A DNA stretch of 47,260 bases from an uncultured Acidobacteriota bacterium (lineage in GTDB: Bacteria > Acidobacteriota > Thermoanaerobaculia > UBA5066), in contig CAIMWE010000192.1 of assembly GCA_903845115.1 (NCBI GenBank), positions 1-47,260 of the forward strand, read 5' to 3'. Of this stretch, positions 18,813 through 26,069 are shown piece after piece. The notes under the pieces are model-generated. The model ran no database searches and had not been told where the DNA came from. It worked only from the letters and a program-made list of their open reading frames with translations. The translations under genes and the position numbers were made by a program. Numbering within the stretch: the first letter of the stretch is position 1; every line of letters starts with the position of its first letter.

Positions 18813-19124
18813 ATGCTCGTCGTCTTCGTCTCCACGCTGGCGTTCCTGGCCCTCGGGGGGGCCCTCCACCGCCACGCCGGCATCCCGATCGCGGTTGTTT
18901 CCGGCGTCCAGCTGGCGCTCGCCGCCGGCCTCTGGAGGGCCAGCCTCCGGCTCCACGACGCCCTGATGAGGCGGCGGGCCGTCCTGGAAGCCGCCCAGGG
19001 GGTCCCCAGGTCCGACTCCGCCGAGACGGAGTCCCGGCTGAGGTGGGTCACCCAGCTGACGAACCTCGCGTTCGGGATTGCCCTGGCGGCCGTCATCCCG
19101 CTGCTGGAAGCCATCCAGCCGTGA
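18813..19124 (+). CDS. Small two-helix membrane protein of unknown function
   Basis: A 103-residue protein with hydrophobic segments at about 2-38 (one long or two short helices) and 77-98, and a charged middle (RLHDALMRRRAVLEAAQ) that probably faces the cytoplasm. I do not recognise the family. The ATG follows AAGGAG at good spacing, and its stop overlaps the GTG start of the glycosidase gene as GTGA, so the two are co-translated. Unlike most genes nearby it has no TTCAC-type repeat in the 70 bases between the porin terminator and its start. Confidence 0.65.
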   Translation: MLVVFVSTLAFLALGGALHRHAGIPIAVVSGVQLALAAGLWRASLRLHDALMRRRAVLEAAQGVPRSDSAETESRLRWVTQLTNLAFGIALAAVIPLLEAIQP

Positions 19125-20434
19125 CGGGAACGGCCTCGAAGGTGCCGTTCCCGCTCTCCGACCGCCCGCGCCTCTGGGGCGTCGCCGTCTCCCACTACCA
19201 GGTCGAGGGGGACGACCCGTGCGACTGGACCGACTGGGAGGCCGCGGGCCGGACGAACGGCGGCGCGTGCGGGCGGGCGGCCGACTCCTGGAGCCGGTAC
19301 GAGGAGGACGCCGGCCTCGCGGGGGCGCTCGGCGCCAATGCCTTCCGGTTCTCCGTCTCCTGGAGCCGGGTCGAGCCCCGCCGGGGCGAGTTCGACGACG
19401 AGGCGCTCGAGCGGTACCGGCGGCTCGTGGACCACCTGGCGGCGACCGGGATGGAGCCGGTCGTCACCCTCTTCCACTACACCCACCCCCGCTGGTTCCA
19501 CTCCGGGACCCCCTGGACCTCCCCCGCCTCCGTCGAGGTCTTCTCGCGGTTCGCCGAGCGGACCGCCCGGGCGCTGGGGCCGGCGGCGCGCGTCTACACC
19601 ATCCTGAACGAGCCGCTCGTCTTCGTCCTGGGTGGCTTCCTCGACGGACAGATCCCCCCCGGAATAGCGGACGGCCGGTCGGCCGCGTCCGCCCTCGACC
19701 ACCTCCTCGCGGCCCACGCCGAGGCGGCCGCACGGGTCCGCGACGTGACGCCGCACGCCGCCATCGGCGTCGCCCACAACATGATGGAGTTCGTCCCGGA
19801 GCGCCGGTGGAACCCCCTCGACCGGCTCCTCGCGAATCGCGCGGACCGCCTCTACAACGCCGGGCTGCTGGAGGCCTTCCGGACCGGCCGGTGGAACTTC
19901 ACGATTCCGCCATTCACCCGCTTCTCCGGGCGGAGGGACGACCTGCCGGGCTCCCTCGATTTCCTCGGCGTCAATTGCTACTCGCGCCTCCACCTCCGGA
20001 GCCCGGGCCGGACCCGCGTCGTGGGCGACTTCCGGTACGTCGACCGGTCCGGACGGGGGCTGACCGACAACGGGTGGGAGATCGTCCCGGAGGCTTTCGA
20101 GAGGCTCCTCCGGCGCGCTTCTTCCCTCGGGCTCCCCCTCCTCGTCACGGAGAACGGCCTGGCCGACGCCGCGGACTCCCGCCGGAGCCGGTTCCTCGAG
20201 GAGCACGCCGCCTCACTGGAGCGGGTCGCCGCGGACGTCCCCGTCGCGGGATACCTCCACTGGTCGCTCCTGGACAACTTCGAGTGGCTGGACGGATACG
20301 GGCCGAAGTTCGGCCTCTACTCCTTCGATCCCGTCACGTTCGAGCGCCGGGAGAGGCCCTCGGCCCAGACCTTCCGGCGCCTCGGCCGGCGGTTCCTGGA
20401 AGGCCCTCCAGCGCCACAATTTACCCGCCTCTAA
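19121..20434 (+). CDS. Glycoside hydrolase family 1 beta-glycosidase
   Basis: A 437-residue (beta/alpha)8 retaining glycosidase. The acid/base glutamate is in TILNEP and the nucleophile in LVTENG, and family segments GVAVSHYQVEG, FRFSVSWSRVEP, LDFLGVNCY and HWSLLDNFEW are present. GH1 enzymes cleave beta-linked glucose, galactose or related sugars from oligosaccharides or glycolipids; the substrate cannot be read from sequence. No signal peptide is visible, so it is probably cytoplasmic. The GTG start overlaps the small membrane-protein gene by four bases. The last codons overlap the Pho-like repeats of the next unit. Confidence 0.9.
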   Translation: MTGTASKVPFPLSDRPRLWGVAVSHYQVEGDDPCDWTDWEAAGRTNGGACGRAADSWSRYEEDAGLAGALGANAFRFSVSWSRVEPRRGEFDDEALERYRRLVDHLAATGMEPVVTLFHYTHPRWFHSGTPWTSPASVEVFSRFAERTARALGPAARVYTILNEPLVFVLGGFLDGQIPPGIADGRSAASALDHLLAAHAEAAARVRDVTPHAAIGVAHNMMEFVPERRWNPLDRLLANRADRLYNAGLLEAFRTGRWNFTIPPFTRFSGRRDDLPGSLDFLGVNCYSRLHLRSPGRTRVVGDFRYVDRSGRGLTDNGWEIVPEAFERLLRRASSLGLPLLVTENGLADAADSRRSRFLEEHAASLERVAADVPVAGYLHWSLLDNFEWLDGYGPKFGLYSFDPVTFERRERPSAQTFRRLGRRFLEGPPAPQFTRL

Positions 20435-20446
20435 CGCCTTCTCCAC
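20420..20446 (+). promoter_or_regulatory. Pho-box-like triple repeat upstream of the PHP-GT21 pair
   Basis: TTTAC (20420), CTAAC (20431) and TCCAC (20442) have exact 11-base spacing and lie 45-77 bases before the PHP gene start. The first two copies straddle the stop codon of the preceding glycosidase gene. Individually weaker than the pstS copy, but in the same position and orientation. Confidence 0.5.
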
Positions 20447-20496
20447 CTCCTCCACACCCGCGAAGCCGATCGTCAGGTCCCGAGAAAGGGATGACG

Positions 20497-21267
20497 ATGC
20501 TTCTAGCGGACTTCCACATCCACACGACCTGGTCCGACGGGACGCTGTCCGTGCGCGAGGTGGTGGACCTGTTCGGGCGGTCGGGACACGACGTCATCGC
20601 GATCACGGACCACGTGGTCAACACCGACAGCCTCATCGGCAGGATCGGCCACCGCCTGAACCTGAGCGTCACTCGCGACACGTGGGACGCCTACCGGGCC
20701 GAGGTCGACCGCGAGGCGAGGTACGCCCGCGACCGGTACGGGATGGTCGTCCTGGCAGGCTGCGAGCTGACGAGGAACTCCTTCACCGGCGACAGGTCCG
20801 CCCACGCTCTCGCGCTCGGGCTCGACTCCTTCGTCTCCGCGGACGGCGGGGTGGAGGAGATGCTGACCCGGGCGCGGGAAGCCAGGGCCATCACCGTGGC
20901 CTGCCACCCGAACGAGCAGTCCGGTTGGTTCGAGAACACCACCTACATCTGGAAGCGCCGCCGAGAGGTGGGCAGCCTGATCGACCTCTGGGAGGTCGCC
21001 TGCCGGTGGGACCTCTTCCCGCCGGTGTCGAAGGCCCGGGTCGCCTACCTCGGCAACAGCGACTTCCACTCCCCGAAGCACCTCTACGCGTGGAAGTCCC
21101 TCGTCGACTGCGAGAAGAGCGAGGCGGCGGTCCTCTCCGCGCTCCGGAAGGGGATCGGGTTCGGAGTGACCCGCCTGGTCTCGCCCGTGCCCGTGGAATC
21201 CGTCCGGGACCCCGAGCCCGCCCCCTGCGGCTGCCTGCCCGACTTTGCCGACGCCCAGCCCGCCTGA
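20497..21267 (+). CDS. PHP-domain metal-dependent phosphoesterase
   Basis: A 256-residue PHP (polymerase and histidinol phosphatase) domain protein. Metal-binding motifs run in order: DFHIHTTWSDG at 4-14, ITDHV near 38, the ELTRNS region, ACHPNEQ, and the closing SDFHSPKH. Such proteins hydrolyse phosphomonoesters or cyclic/diester substrates with a trinuclear metal site; this member's substrate is unknown. I chose ATG 20497 because AAAGGG lies six bases upstream; ATG 20491 would add two residues but abuts that site. It is followed after 12 bases by a GT21 glycosyltransferase and preceded by a Pho-like triple repeat, which suggests phosphate scavenging or phospholipid head-group removal. Confidence 0.85.
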   Translation: MLLADFHIHTTWSDGTLSVREVVDLFGRSGHDVIAITDHVVNTDSLIGRIGHRLNLSVTRDTWDAYRAEVDREARYARDRYGMVVLAGCELTRNSFTGDRSAHALALGLDSFVSADGGVEEMLTRAREARAITVACHPNEQSGWFENTTYIWKRRREVGSLIDLWEVACRWDLFPPVSKARVAYLGNSDFHSPKHLYAWKSLVDCEKSEAAVLSALRKGIGFGVTRLVSPVPVESVRDPEPAPCGCLPDFADAQPA

Positions 21268-21279
21268 AGAGGAGGAGCC

Positions 21280-22503
21280 ATGACGGTCATCACGATCCTC
21301 GCCTCGCTCGCCGCGGTCGCCCTGCTCCTGACCACCGCCCAGGTCGTCCTCGTCTGGAGGGTCCGCCGCCGCCCTTTCGCACTCCGCCCGCCGGCGGCGG
21401 GCGATTCCCGGCCGGACGGTTCTTCGGGTCGCCCCACCCCCCGGTTCGTCTCGGTCCTCAAGCCGCTCTCGGGGCCTGAGGACGGCCTGGAGGAGAACCT
21501 CGAGTCGTTCGCGCGCCTCGAGGGGGTCCGCTACGAGGTCATCCTGTCGGTCGAGCGGCGCGACGATCCCGCCGCCGAGGTCGCCCGCCGGGTCATCGCG
21601 CGCCACCCCGACGCGCCTTTCCACCTCGTCGTCGGAGAAGGGTCCCGCGCCCGGATCCGGAACGGGAAGGTGGACCGGCTCCTGGTGGCCTCGCGGTACG
21701 CGAACGGGGACATCTTCGTCGTCTCTGACGCGAACGTCCGGGTGGAGCCGCAGGACCTCGCGACGACGGTCGCCCTCTTCGACGACCCGAAGGTCGGCTG
21801 CGTCTCCAACCTCTTCGTGGGCGAAGGGGCCCGCTCCCTCGGCTCCGTCATCGAGAGCCTCCACCTCCTCACCTTCGTCGTCCCCGGCACGGCGATCGCC
21901 GAGGCCGGCAGAATCCCCTGCGTCGTCGGGAAGTCGATGGCCATGCCTCGCCACGTCCTCGAGTCGATCGGCGGCTTCGGCGCCTTTCTTGACGTCCTGG
22001 CCGAGGACCAGGCCATCGGGCTCGCCGTCAAGGAAGCGGGGTTCCAGGTGGTCCTCTCCCCGGTCGTCGTCCGGAACGTCGTCGTGACCCGGTCGCTCCG
22101 GCGAGCGCTCGACCGGCAGGTGCGCTGGGGAAAGATCCGCTTTGCCTTCTCGGCCGCCACGTACTCTACCGAGATCCTCCTCAATCCCCTGGCGCTCGCC
22201 CTCGCCGCCCTCGCCGCCGGGGCGCTCCTCGCCCCCGAGCTCGTCCCGGCGCTCGCCGCGTTCGCCGCCGTCACGTCGTTCGTCCGCATCCTCCAGGCCG
22301 GACTCCTCGCGCGGCTGACGGGCGCCCGGCTGCGAACTCGCCACCTCACCCTGATGCCGGTCAAGGACCTCCTCCAGCTCGCGACCCAGGTCGTGCCCTA
22401 TTTCTCCTGCCACGTCTCATGGCACGGCCACCTCACCCGGATCGGCCCCGGAACCGTTCTCCTCCCGGCCGGCTGGCACGTCCCGCAGCTCTCCGCGAGC
22501 TGA
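21280..22503 (+). CDS. GT21 (ceramide glucosyltransferase-like) glycosyltransferase
   Basis: A 407-residue membrane glycosyltransferase. An N-terminal helix (2-28) is followed by LKPLSGPEDGLEENL near 60-74, then the GT21 signature: D1 in VERRDD (91-96), D2 in VSDANV (Asp150), D3 in AEDQAIG (Asp243), and the (Q/R)xxRW motif at 279-283. Hydrophobic helices follow at about 292-345. The family transfers sugar from UDP-sugar to ceramide, diacylglycerol or hopanoid-type lipids at the inner membrane. Agrobacterium uses a relative (Agt) to make phosphorus-free glycolipids under phosphate starvation. Here it follows a PHP phosphoesterase under a Pho-like site, so the same role is a fair inference. GAGGAGG precedes the ATG. 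Confidence 0.88.
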   Translation: MTVITILASLAAVALLLTTAQVVLVWRVRRRPFALRPPAAGDSRPDGSSGRPTPRFVSVLKPLSGPEDGLEENLESFARLEGVRYEVILSVERRDDPAAEVARRVIARHPDAPFHLVVGEGSRARIRNGKVDRLLVASRYANGDIFVVSDANVRVEPQDLATTVALFDDPKVGCVSNLFVGEGARSLGSVIESLHLLTFVVPGTAIAEAGRIPCVVGKSMAMPRHVLESIGGFGAFLDVLAEDQAIGLAVKEAGFQVVLSPVVVRNVVVTRSLRRALDRQVRWGKIRFAFSAATYSTEILLNPLALALAALAAGALLAPELVPALAAFAAVTSFVRILQAGLLARLTGARLRTRHLTLMPVKDLLQLATQVVPYFSCHVSWHGHLTRIGPGTVLLPAGWHVPQLSAS

Positions 22504-22542
22504 CGGAAACGGTGCGGCCGGAATCGGCCTGCTCCCCCATTT

Positions 22543-22569
22543 CTTACCTCCTGTTCACTCCCGCTTCAG
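22543..22569 (+). promoter_or_regulatory. Pho-box-like triple repeat upstream of the alkaline phosphatase
   Basis: CTTAC (22543), TTCAC (22554) and TTCAG (22565) with exact 11-base spacing, 66-92 bases before the alkaline phosphatase ATG. Alkaline phosphatase genes are a textbook PhoB target, which makes this a second anchor for the motif. Confidence 0.65.
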
Positions 22570-22634
22570 AACAAGGAGGTCCGCTCTTCACACCCCCGAG
22601 ACAGAGTCCCATCCACATCGAAAGGAGGCTCCTG

Positions 22635-24689
22635 ATGAACACCACGAAGCTCGTCCGTCTTCTCGTCGCCGCTTTCTCGGCGGCCCTCGTGATCTGGGCC
22701 AACCCGCTCCGGGCCGACGGGATCGCGGTCCGCGTAACGCCCCCGGACGCGGCCCAGTTCCTGAGGTTCCAGCTCTTCGACCTGAGGGTCGAGGCCACGG
22801 CGGCCGCCGGAAGCACCGTCTCGTCCCTGACGGTGACGCTCGACGGAGTCGACATCACGTCGAGGGGGCGCCTCCTGCCGGGCGCCACGGCGAACGTCTT
22901 GAACTGGATGTACTACGACACGGCCCTCGGCATCCCCGGGGCTCGCGTCCTGGCCGCCTCCGCGGTCGGCGTCTCCGGCTCCGCGGCGATCACCGGGTCC
23001 GGCAGCAGCTCCCTCACCATCCGCGACTGGGACGTCTCCCAGATCCGGCAGCAAAATGCTCTGGCGCCCCTCGACGCGGCCCTGGAATTTGCCGCCCGGG
23101 CGATTTCGGAAGACGCCCCCGAGCGGGTCTCGGCGGCCGGACCCGGGATGGACCAGCTCCACCTCGGCGCCAACCACCCCGCCTTCCACGTGCTGGCGGC
23201 GCCCCGAGCGGGCACGTCGCTCCCGAAGGCGAAGAACGTGATCCTCTTCATCGGCGACGGCATGGGAATCACCCACCGGACGGCCGGGCGGGTCCTCTCC
23301 AAGGGCTACACGGCCGGCAAGGCGCGCGGGACGCTCGCGATGGACCGGCTTCCGTTCAACGGAATGCTGATGACCTCGTCGCTCAACTCCCTGATCACCG
23401 ACTCGGCCCCGTCGGCCCACTCCTACTCCACGGGCAACAAGGGGAACAACGGCACGGAGGGGGTCTTCCCCGACAACGACACCGATCCGGGGAACAACCC
23501 GAGGATCGAGCACCTGTCCGAGTTGATCAACCGGACTTTCGGCAAGGTGACCGGAATCGTCTCCGACGCGTTCGCCACCGACGCCACGCTCGCCGCCTTC
23601 CTCGCCCACACGGCCGACCGGAACAACGGGACGCTGATCGCCTCCCAGTACTTCGACAACCGTGCCTCCACCGGCCTCAAGGTCCTGATGGGCGGCGGCT
23701 CGTACGACTTCATCCCGAAGTCCCAGACCGGCTCGCACCGGACCGACGAGCGTGACGTGCTCGCGGCCTTCAAGAACGACGGGTGGGTCTTCGCCGACAC
23801 GGCGACCGCGCTCGCCAAGTACACCCCCGCCCCGAACGACCGCCTCCTCGGTCTCTACAACCTGGACAACATGAACGTCGCCTACGACAAGCTCAAGCTC
23901 GGCGACCCGACCGTCCTCGGCACCTTCACCGACCAGCCCTTCCTCAAGGACATGGCGAAGAAGGCGATCGACGTCCTGAAGCAGTACCCGAACGGGTTCT
24001 TCCTGATGGTCGAGGGAGCCCACATCGACAAGCAGTCGCACCGGATGGATTCGGAGCGGGCAATCTACGACGTCATCCAGTTCGACCAGGCCATCCAGGT
24101 GGCGCTCGACTTCGCCTTGAACACGAACGGCGACGGGGATCCGAGCAACGACACCCTCATCCTGGTCACGGCCGACCACGAGTGCGGCGGCCTGGCTCTC
24201 CCCGCCGTCGCCCGCCCGGAGAAGGCGGGAACGCGGGACTACGTCAAGACGTACCAGTACTCGGCGCCCGGGAACGACAGCAAGGTCCTGAACTTCACGG
24301 ACTACACCGATTCGAAGGGGACCGGCTACCCGGAGAACCCGGCCGCCGCCCACAAGCTGATCATGAACTGGGGCGCCAACTCGGACCGCTACGAGGACTG
24401 GCAGCCGAACCCCAAGCCGAAGGACCCCGGCGTCCTGGTGAACGGGGTGGTCGTGGCCAACCCGGCCGACCCCGCGAAGGCCAACGGCGTCCTGATCACG
24501 GGGGTCATCGAGAACGGAGTGGCGGGCGGCGACGCCCAGACCCAGGCCGTCCACACGATGTCCGACATCCCGATCTCGGCGTTCGGGCCAGGAGCGTCGC
24601 AGTTCTCGCGGGTCCTGGACAACACCCAGGTCTTCTTCTCGATCGTGAACTCCATGCTGGGGACCTACCCGGTCCCGACCCAGTTCTAG
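22635..24689 (+). CDS. phoA: Alkaline phosphatase (PhoA family)
   Basis: A secreted metal-dependent phosphomonoesterase of 684 residues that frees phosphate from organic esters. The signal peptide covers about 1-27. Residues 28-135 form an extra beta-rich domain not found in E. coli PhoA. The catalytic core from about 198 has the zinc/magnesium acid in FIGDGMG (Asp208), nucleophile Ser257 in DSAPS, E460/D465/H469 in VEGAHIDKQSH, D514/H515 in TADHECGG, and the last zinc histidine in AVHTMSD. All metal ligands I can place are present. AGGAGG precedes the ATG at 22635; the frame is open earlier without a signal peptide. A Pho-like triple repeat lies upstream and a strong terminator follows. Confidence 0.95.
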   Translation: MNTTKLVRLLVAAFSAALVIWANPLRADGIAVRVTPPDAAQFLRFQLFDLRVEATAAAGSTVSSLTVTLDGVDITSRGRLLPGATANVLNWMYYDTALGIPGARVLAASAVGVSGSAAITGSGSSSLTIRDWDVSQIRQQNALAPLDAALEFAARAISEDAPERVSAAGPGMDQLHLGANHPAFHVLAAPRAGTSLPKAKNVILFIGDGMGITHRTAGRVLSKGYTAGKARGTLAMDRLPFNGMLMTSSLNSLITDSAPSAHSYSTGNKGNNGTEGVFPDNDTDPGNNPRIEHLSELINRTFGKVTGIVSDAFATDATLAAFLAHTADRNNGTLIASQYFDNRASTGLKVLMGGGSYDFIPKSQTGSHRTDERDVLAAFKNDGWVFADTATALAKYTPAPNDRLLGLYNLDNMNVAYDKLKLGDPTVLGTFTDQPFLKDMAKKAIDVLKQYPNGFFLMVEGAHIDKQSHRMDSERAIYDVIQFDQAIQVALDFALNTNGDGDPSNDTLILVTADHECGGLALPAVARPEKAGTRDYVKTYQYSAPGNDSKVLNFTDYTDSKGTGYPENPAAAHKLIMNWGANSDRYEDWQPNPKPKDPGVLVNGVVVANPADPAKANGVLITGVIENGVAGGDAQTQAVHTMSDIPISAFGPGASQFSRVLDNTQVFFSIVNSMLGTYPVPTQF

Positions 24690-24715
24690 CCCTCTCTCCC
24701 CCGGCCCTCTTTCCC

Positions 24716-24755
24716 GGGTGGGCCGTCCCGGCGACGGCCCACCCCCTTTTCCTTT
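24716..24755 (+). terminator. Strong stem-loop with T-rich tail after the alkaline phosphatase
   Basis: A perfect 12-base-pair stem (GGGTGGGCCGTC with GACGGCCCACCC), a five-base loop, then CCTTTTCCTTTC. It lies 26 bases after the phosphatase stop and 22 bases before the next start codon, so it can end the transcript or limit read-through into the downstream secreted-protein gene. Confidence 0.75.
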
Positions 24756-24777
24756 CTTCCCGTCAGGAGGTCACTTC

Positions 24778-25236
24778 ATGATTTGCAGCCCGATCGTCCT
24801 CGCGGCTTCCCTGCTTCTCTTCCCGGCCGCGTCCGGGGGCCCGTCTCCCTCGACGCCGACCGTCGACTGGACCGGCTTCTTCTCGACCGTCTCGGTGAGC
24901 GGCGCCGAGTACTCTCCCGCTCTCAAGGCCCTGGAAGGGAAGCGTGTTCGCCTTCGCGGACACGCCGTCCTCGAACCGGTCCCCCCCGGGGGACTCTTCC
25001 TGACCCGCGTTCCCTCCGAGCGGCTCCACCCGGACGACGAGGAGACCCTTCCCTGGGACAGCGTGGCCGTCGCGTGGAGGCCCGGGATCGTCCTGCCGCC
25101 GATCCCCTCCCGCCCGACAGTGGAAGGGACGCTCCGGCTCGGCAACCGCCGGGTCGGTCAAGAGAACGTCATCCTGACCCTGGAGGACGCCGTTCCCGTG
25201 GTTGGCCCGCCCCCGGCCGCACTCCCCTCGCGGTGA
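24778..25236 (+). CDS. Secreted protein of unknown function
   Basis: A 152-residue protein with an N-terminal signal peptide (about 1-20, no lipobox Cys). The mature part is beta-rich, with LKALEGKRVRLRGHAVLEPVPPGGLFLTRVP, a Trp-containing SVAVAWRPGI segment and VEGTLRLGN. The wording resembles small periplasmic beta-barrel (OB-like, DUF3299-type) proteins that 'store' a cofactor or ligand, but I cannot assign a function. AGGAGG lies seven bases before the ATG. It follows the alkaline phosphatase across a strong hairpin and has no Pho-like repeat of its own, so it is probably expressed by partial read-through. Confidence 0.6.
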   Translation: MICSPIVLAASLLLFPAASGGPSPSTPTVDWTGFFSTVSVSGAEYSPALKALEGKRVRLRGHAVLEPVPPGGLFLTRVPSERLHPDDEETLPWDSVAVAWRPGIVLPPIPSRPTVEGTLRLGNRRVGQENVILTLEDAVPVVGPPPAALPSR

Positions 25237-25237
25237 A

Positions 25238-25264
25238 TTTACCGATGGATCACCGCCTTTTCAC
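25238..25264 (+). promoter_or_regulatory. Pho-box-like triple repeat upstream of the hydrolase-GH3 pair
   Basis: TTTAC (25238), ATCAC (25249) and TTCAC (25260) with exact 11-base spacing, 56-82 bases before the alpha/beta-hydrolase ATG, in the 83-base gap after the secreted-protein gene. Confidence 0.6.
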
Positions 25265-25319
25265 GCGGCCTCCCAGGCGACTTTCGGCGGCGGAGCGAAC
25301 TTCCCGCGAAGGAGGCCGC

Positions 25320-26069
25320 ATGGTGACCGTCGTGTTTCTTCACGGGCTGTTCGGTCGGGCCGCCGACTTCGCCCGGGTGAGGTTTCTCCTGCCCGAACGG
25401 TTCCCCTCGCTGGCGCCGGAGCTGCCGATCGCTTCGGGCTCCGGCTCGCTCGACTCGATCGACCAGCTGGTGGACTTCGTCGAAGGGGAGCTGGACGCAT
25501 CCGGTTCGGGACCCTTCGTCCTGGTGGGGAACTCCCTGGGAGGCCACGTGGCGATTCGCACGGCTCTCGCTGCCCCCGAACGGATCGCCGGCCTGGTCCT
25601 GGCCGGTTCCTCCGGGCTCTTCGAACGCGGGCTCGAGAGCGGCGTCCCCCGCCGTCCCGAGCGTTCATGGGTGGCCGCGAAGGTCTCGGAGGTGTTCCAC
25701 GATCCCGTCCACGCGACCGACGCCCTGGTGGACGAGACCCGGGCCATCCTGCTGGACCGCCGGCGCTACCTCTCCCTCGTCCGGCTCGCCCGGAGCGCCA
25801 AGCAGGAGAACCTGGCGTCCGTCTTGCCGGGCCTCTCTGCTCCGACGCTTCTCCTCTGGGGGGCCGAGGACCGGATCACGCCCCCCGAGACGGCCCGCGA
25901 TTTCGAGAGGCTCCTGCCCCGCACCCGACTCCTCTTCCAGCCCTCCTGCGGTCACGCGCCGATGATCGAGAACGCGAGGAAATTCGCGTTTCACCTCTCC
26001 GCGTTCCTGCGGGACCTCTCCCCCGAGACGGTCGACCTTCCCCTGGAGTCCGGCGAAGAGGCCGCGTGA
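25320..26069 (+). CDS. Alpha/beta-hydrolase fold esterase or lipase
   Basis: A 249-residue alpha/beta hydrolase. The oxyanion-side motif FLHGLFG is at 6-12, the nucleophile elbow GNSLGG near 68-73, the acid in WGAEDRITP and the histidine in CGHAP: a complete Ser-Asp-His triad. It looks cytoplasmic (no signal peptide). These enzymes cleave esters, lipids or thioesters; the substrate is not readable. AAGGAGG precedes the ATG at 25320, although the frame is open far upstream. Its stop overlaps the GH3 gene start as GTGA, so hydrolase and ligase are made together, and a Pho-like triple repeat precedes it. A lipid-turnover role in phosphate starvation is an inference. Confidence 0.85.
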   Translation: MVTVVFLHGLFGRAADFARVRFLLPERFPSLAPELPIASGSGSLDSIDQLVDFVEGELDASGSGPFVLVGNSLGGHVAIRTALAAPERIAGLVLAGSSGLFERGLESGVPRRPERSWVAAKVSEVFHDPVHATDALVDETRAILLDRRRYLSLVRLARSAKQENLASVLPGLSAPTLLLWGAEDRITPPETARDFERLLPRTRLLFQPSCGHAPMIENARKFAFHLSAFLRDLSPETVDLPLESGEEAA

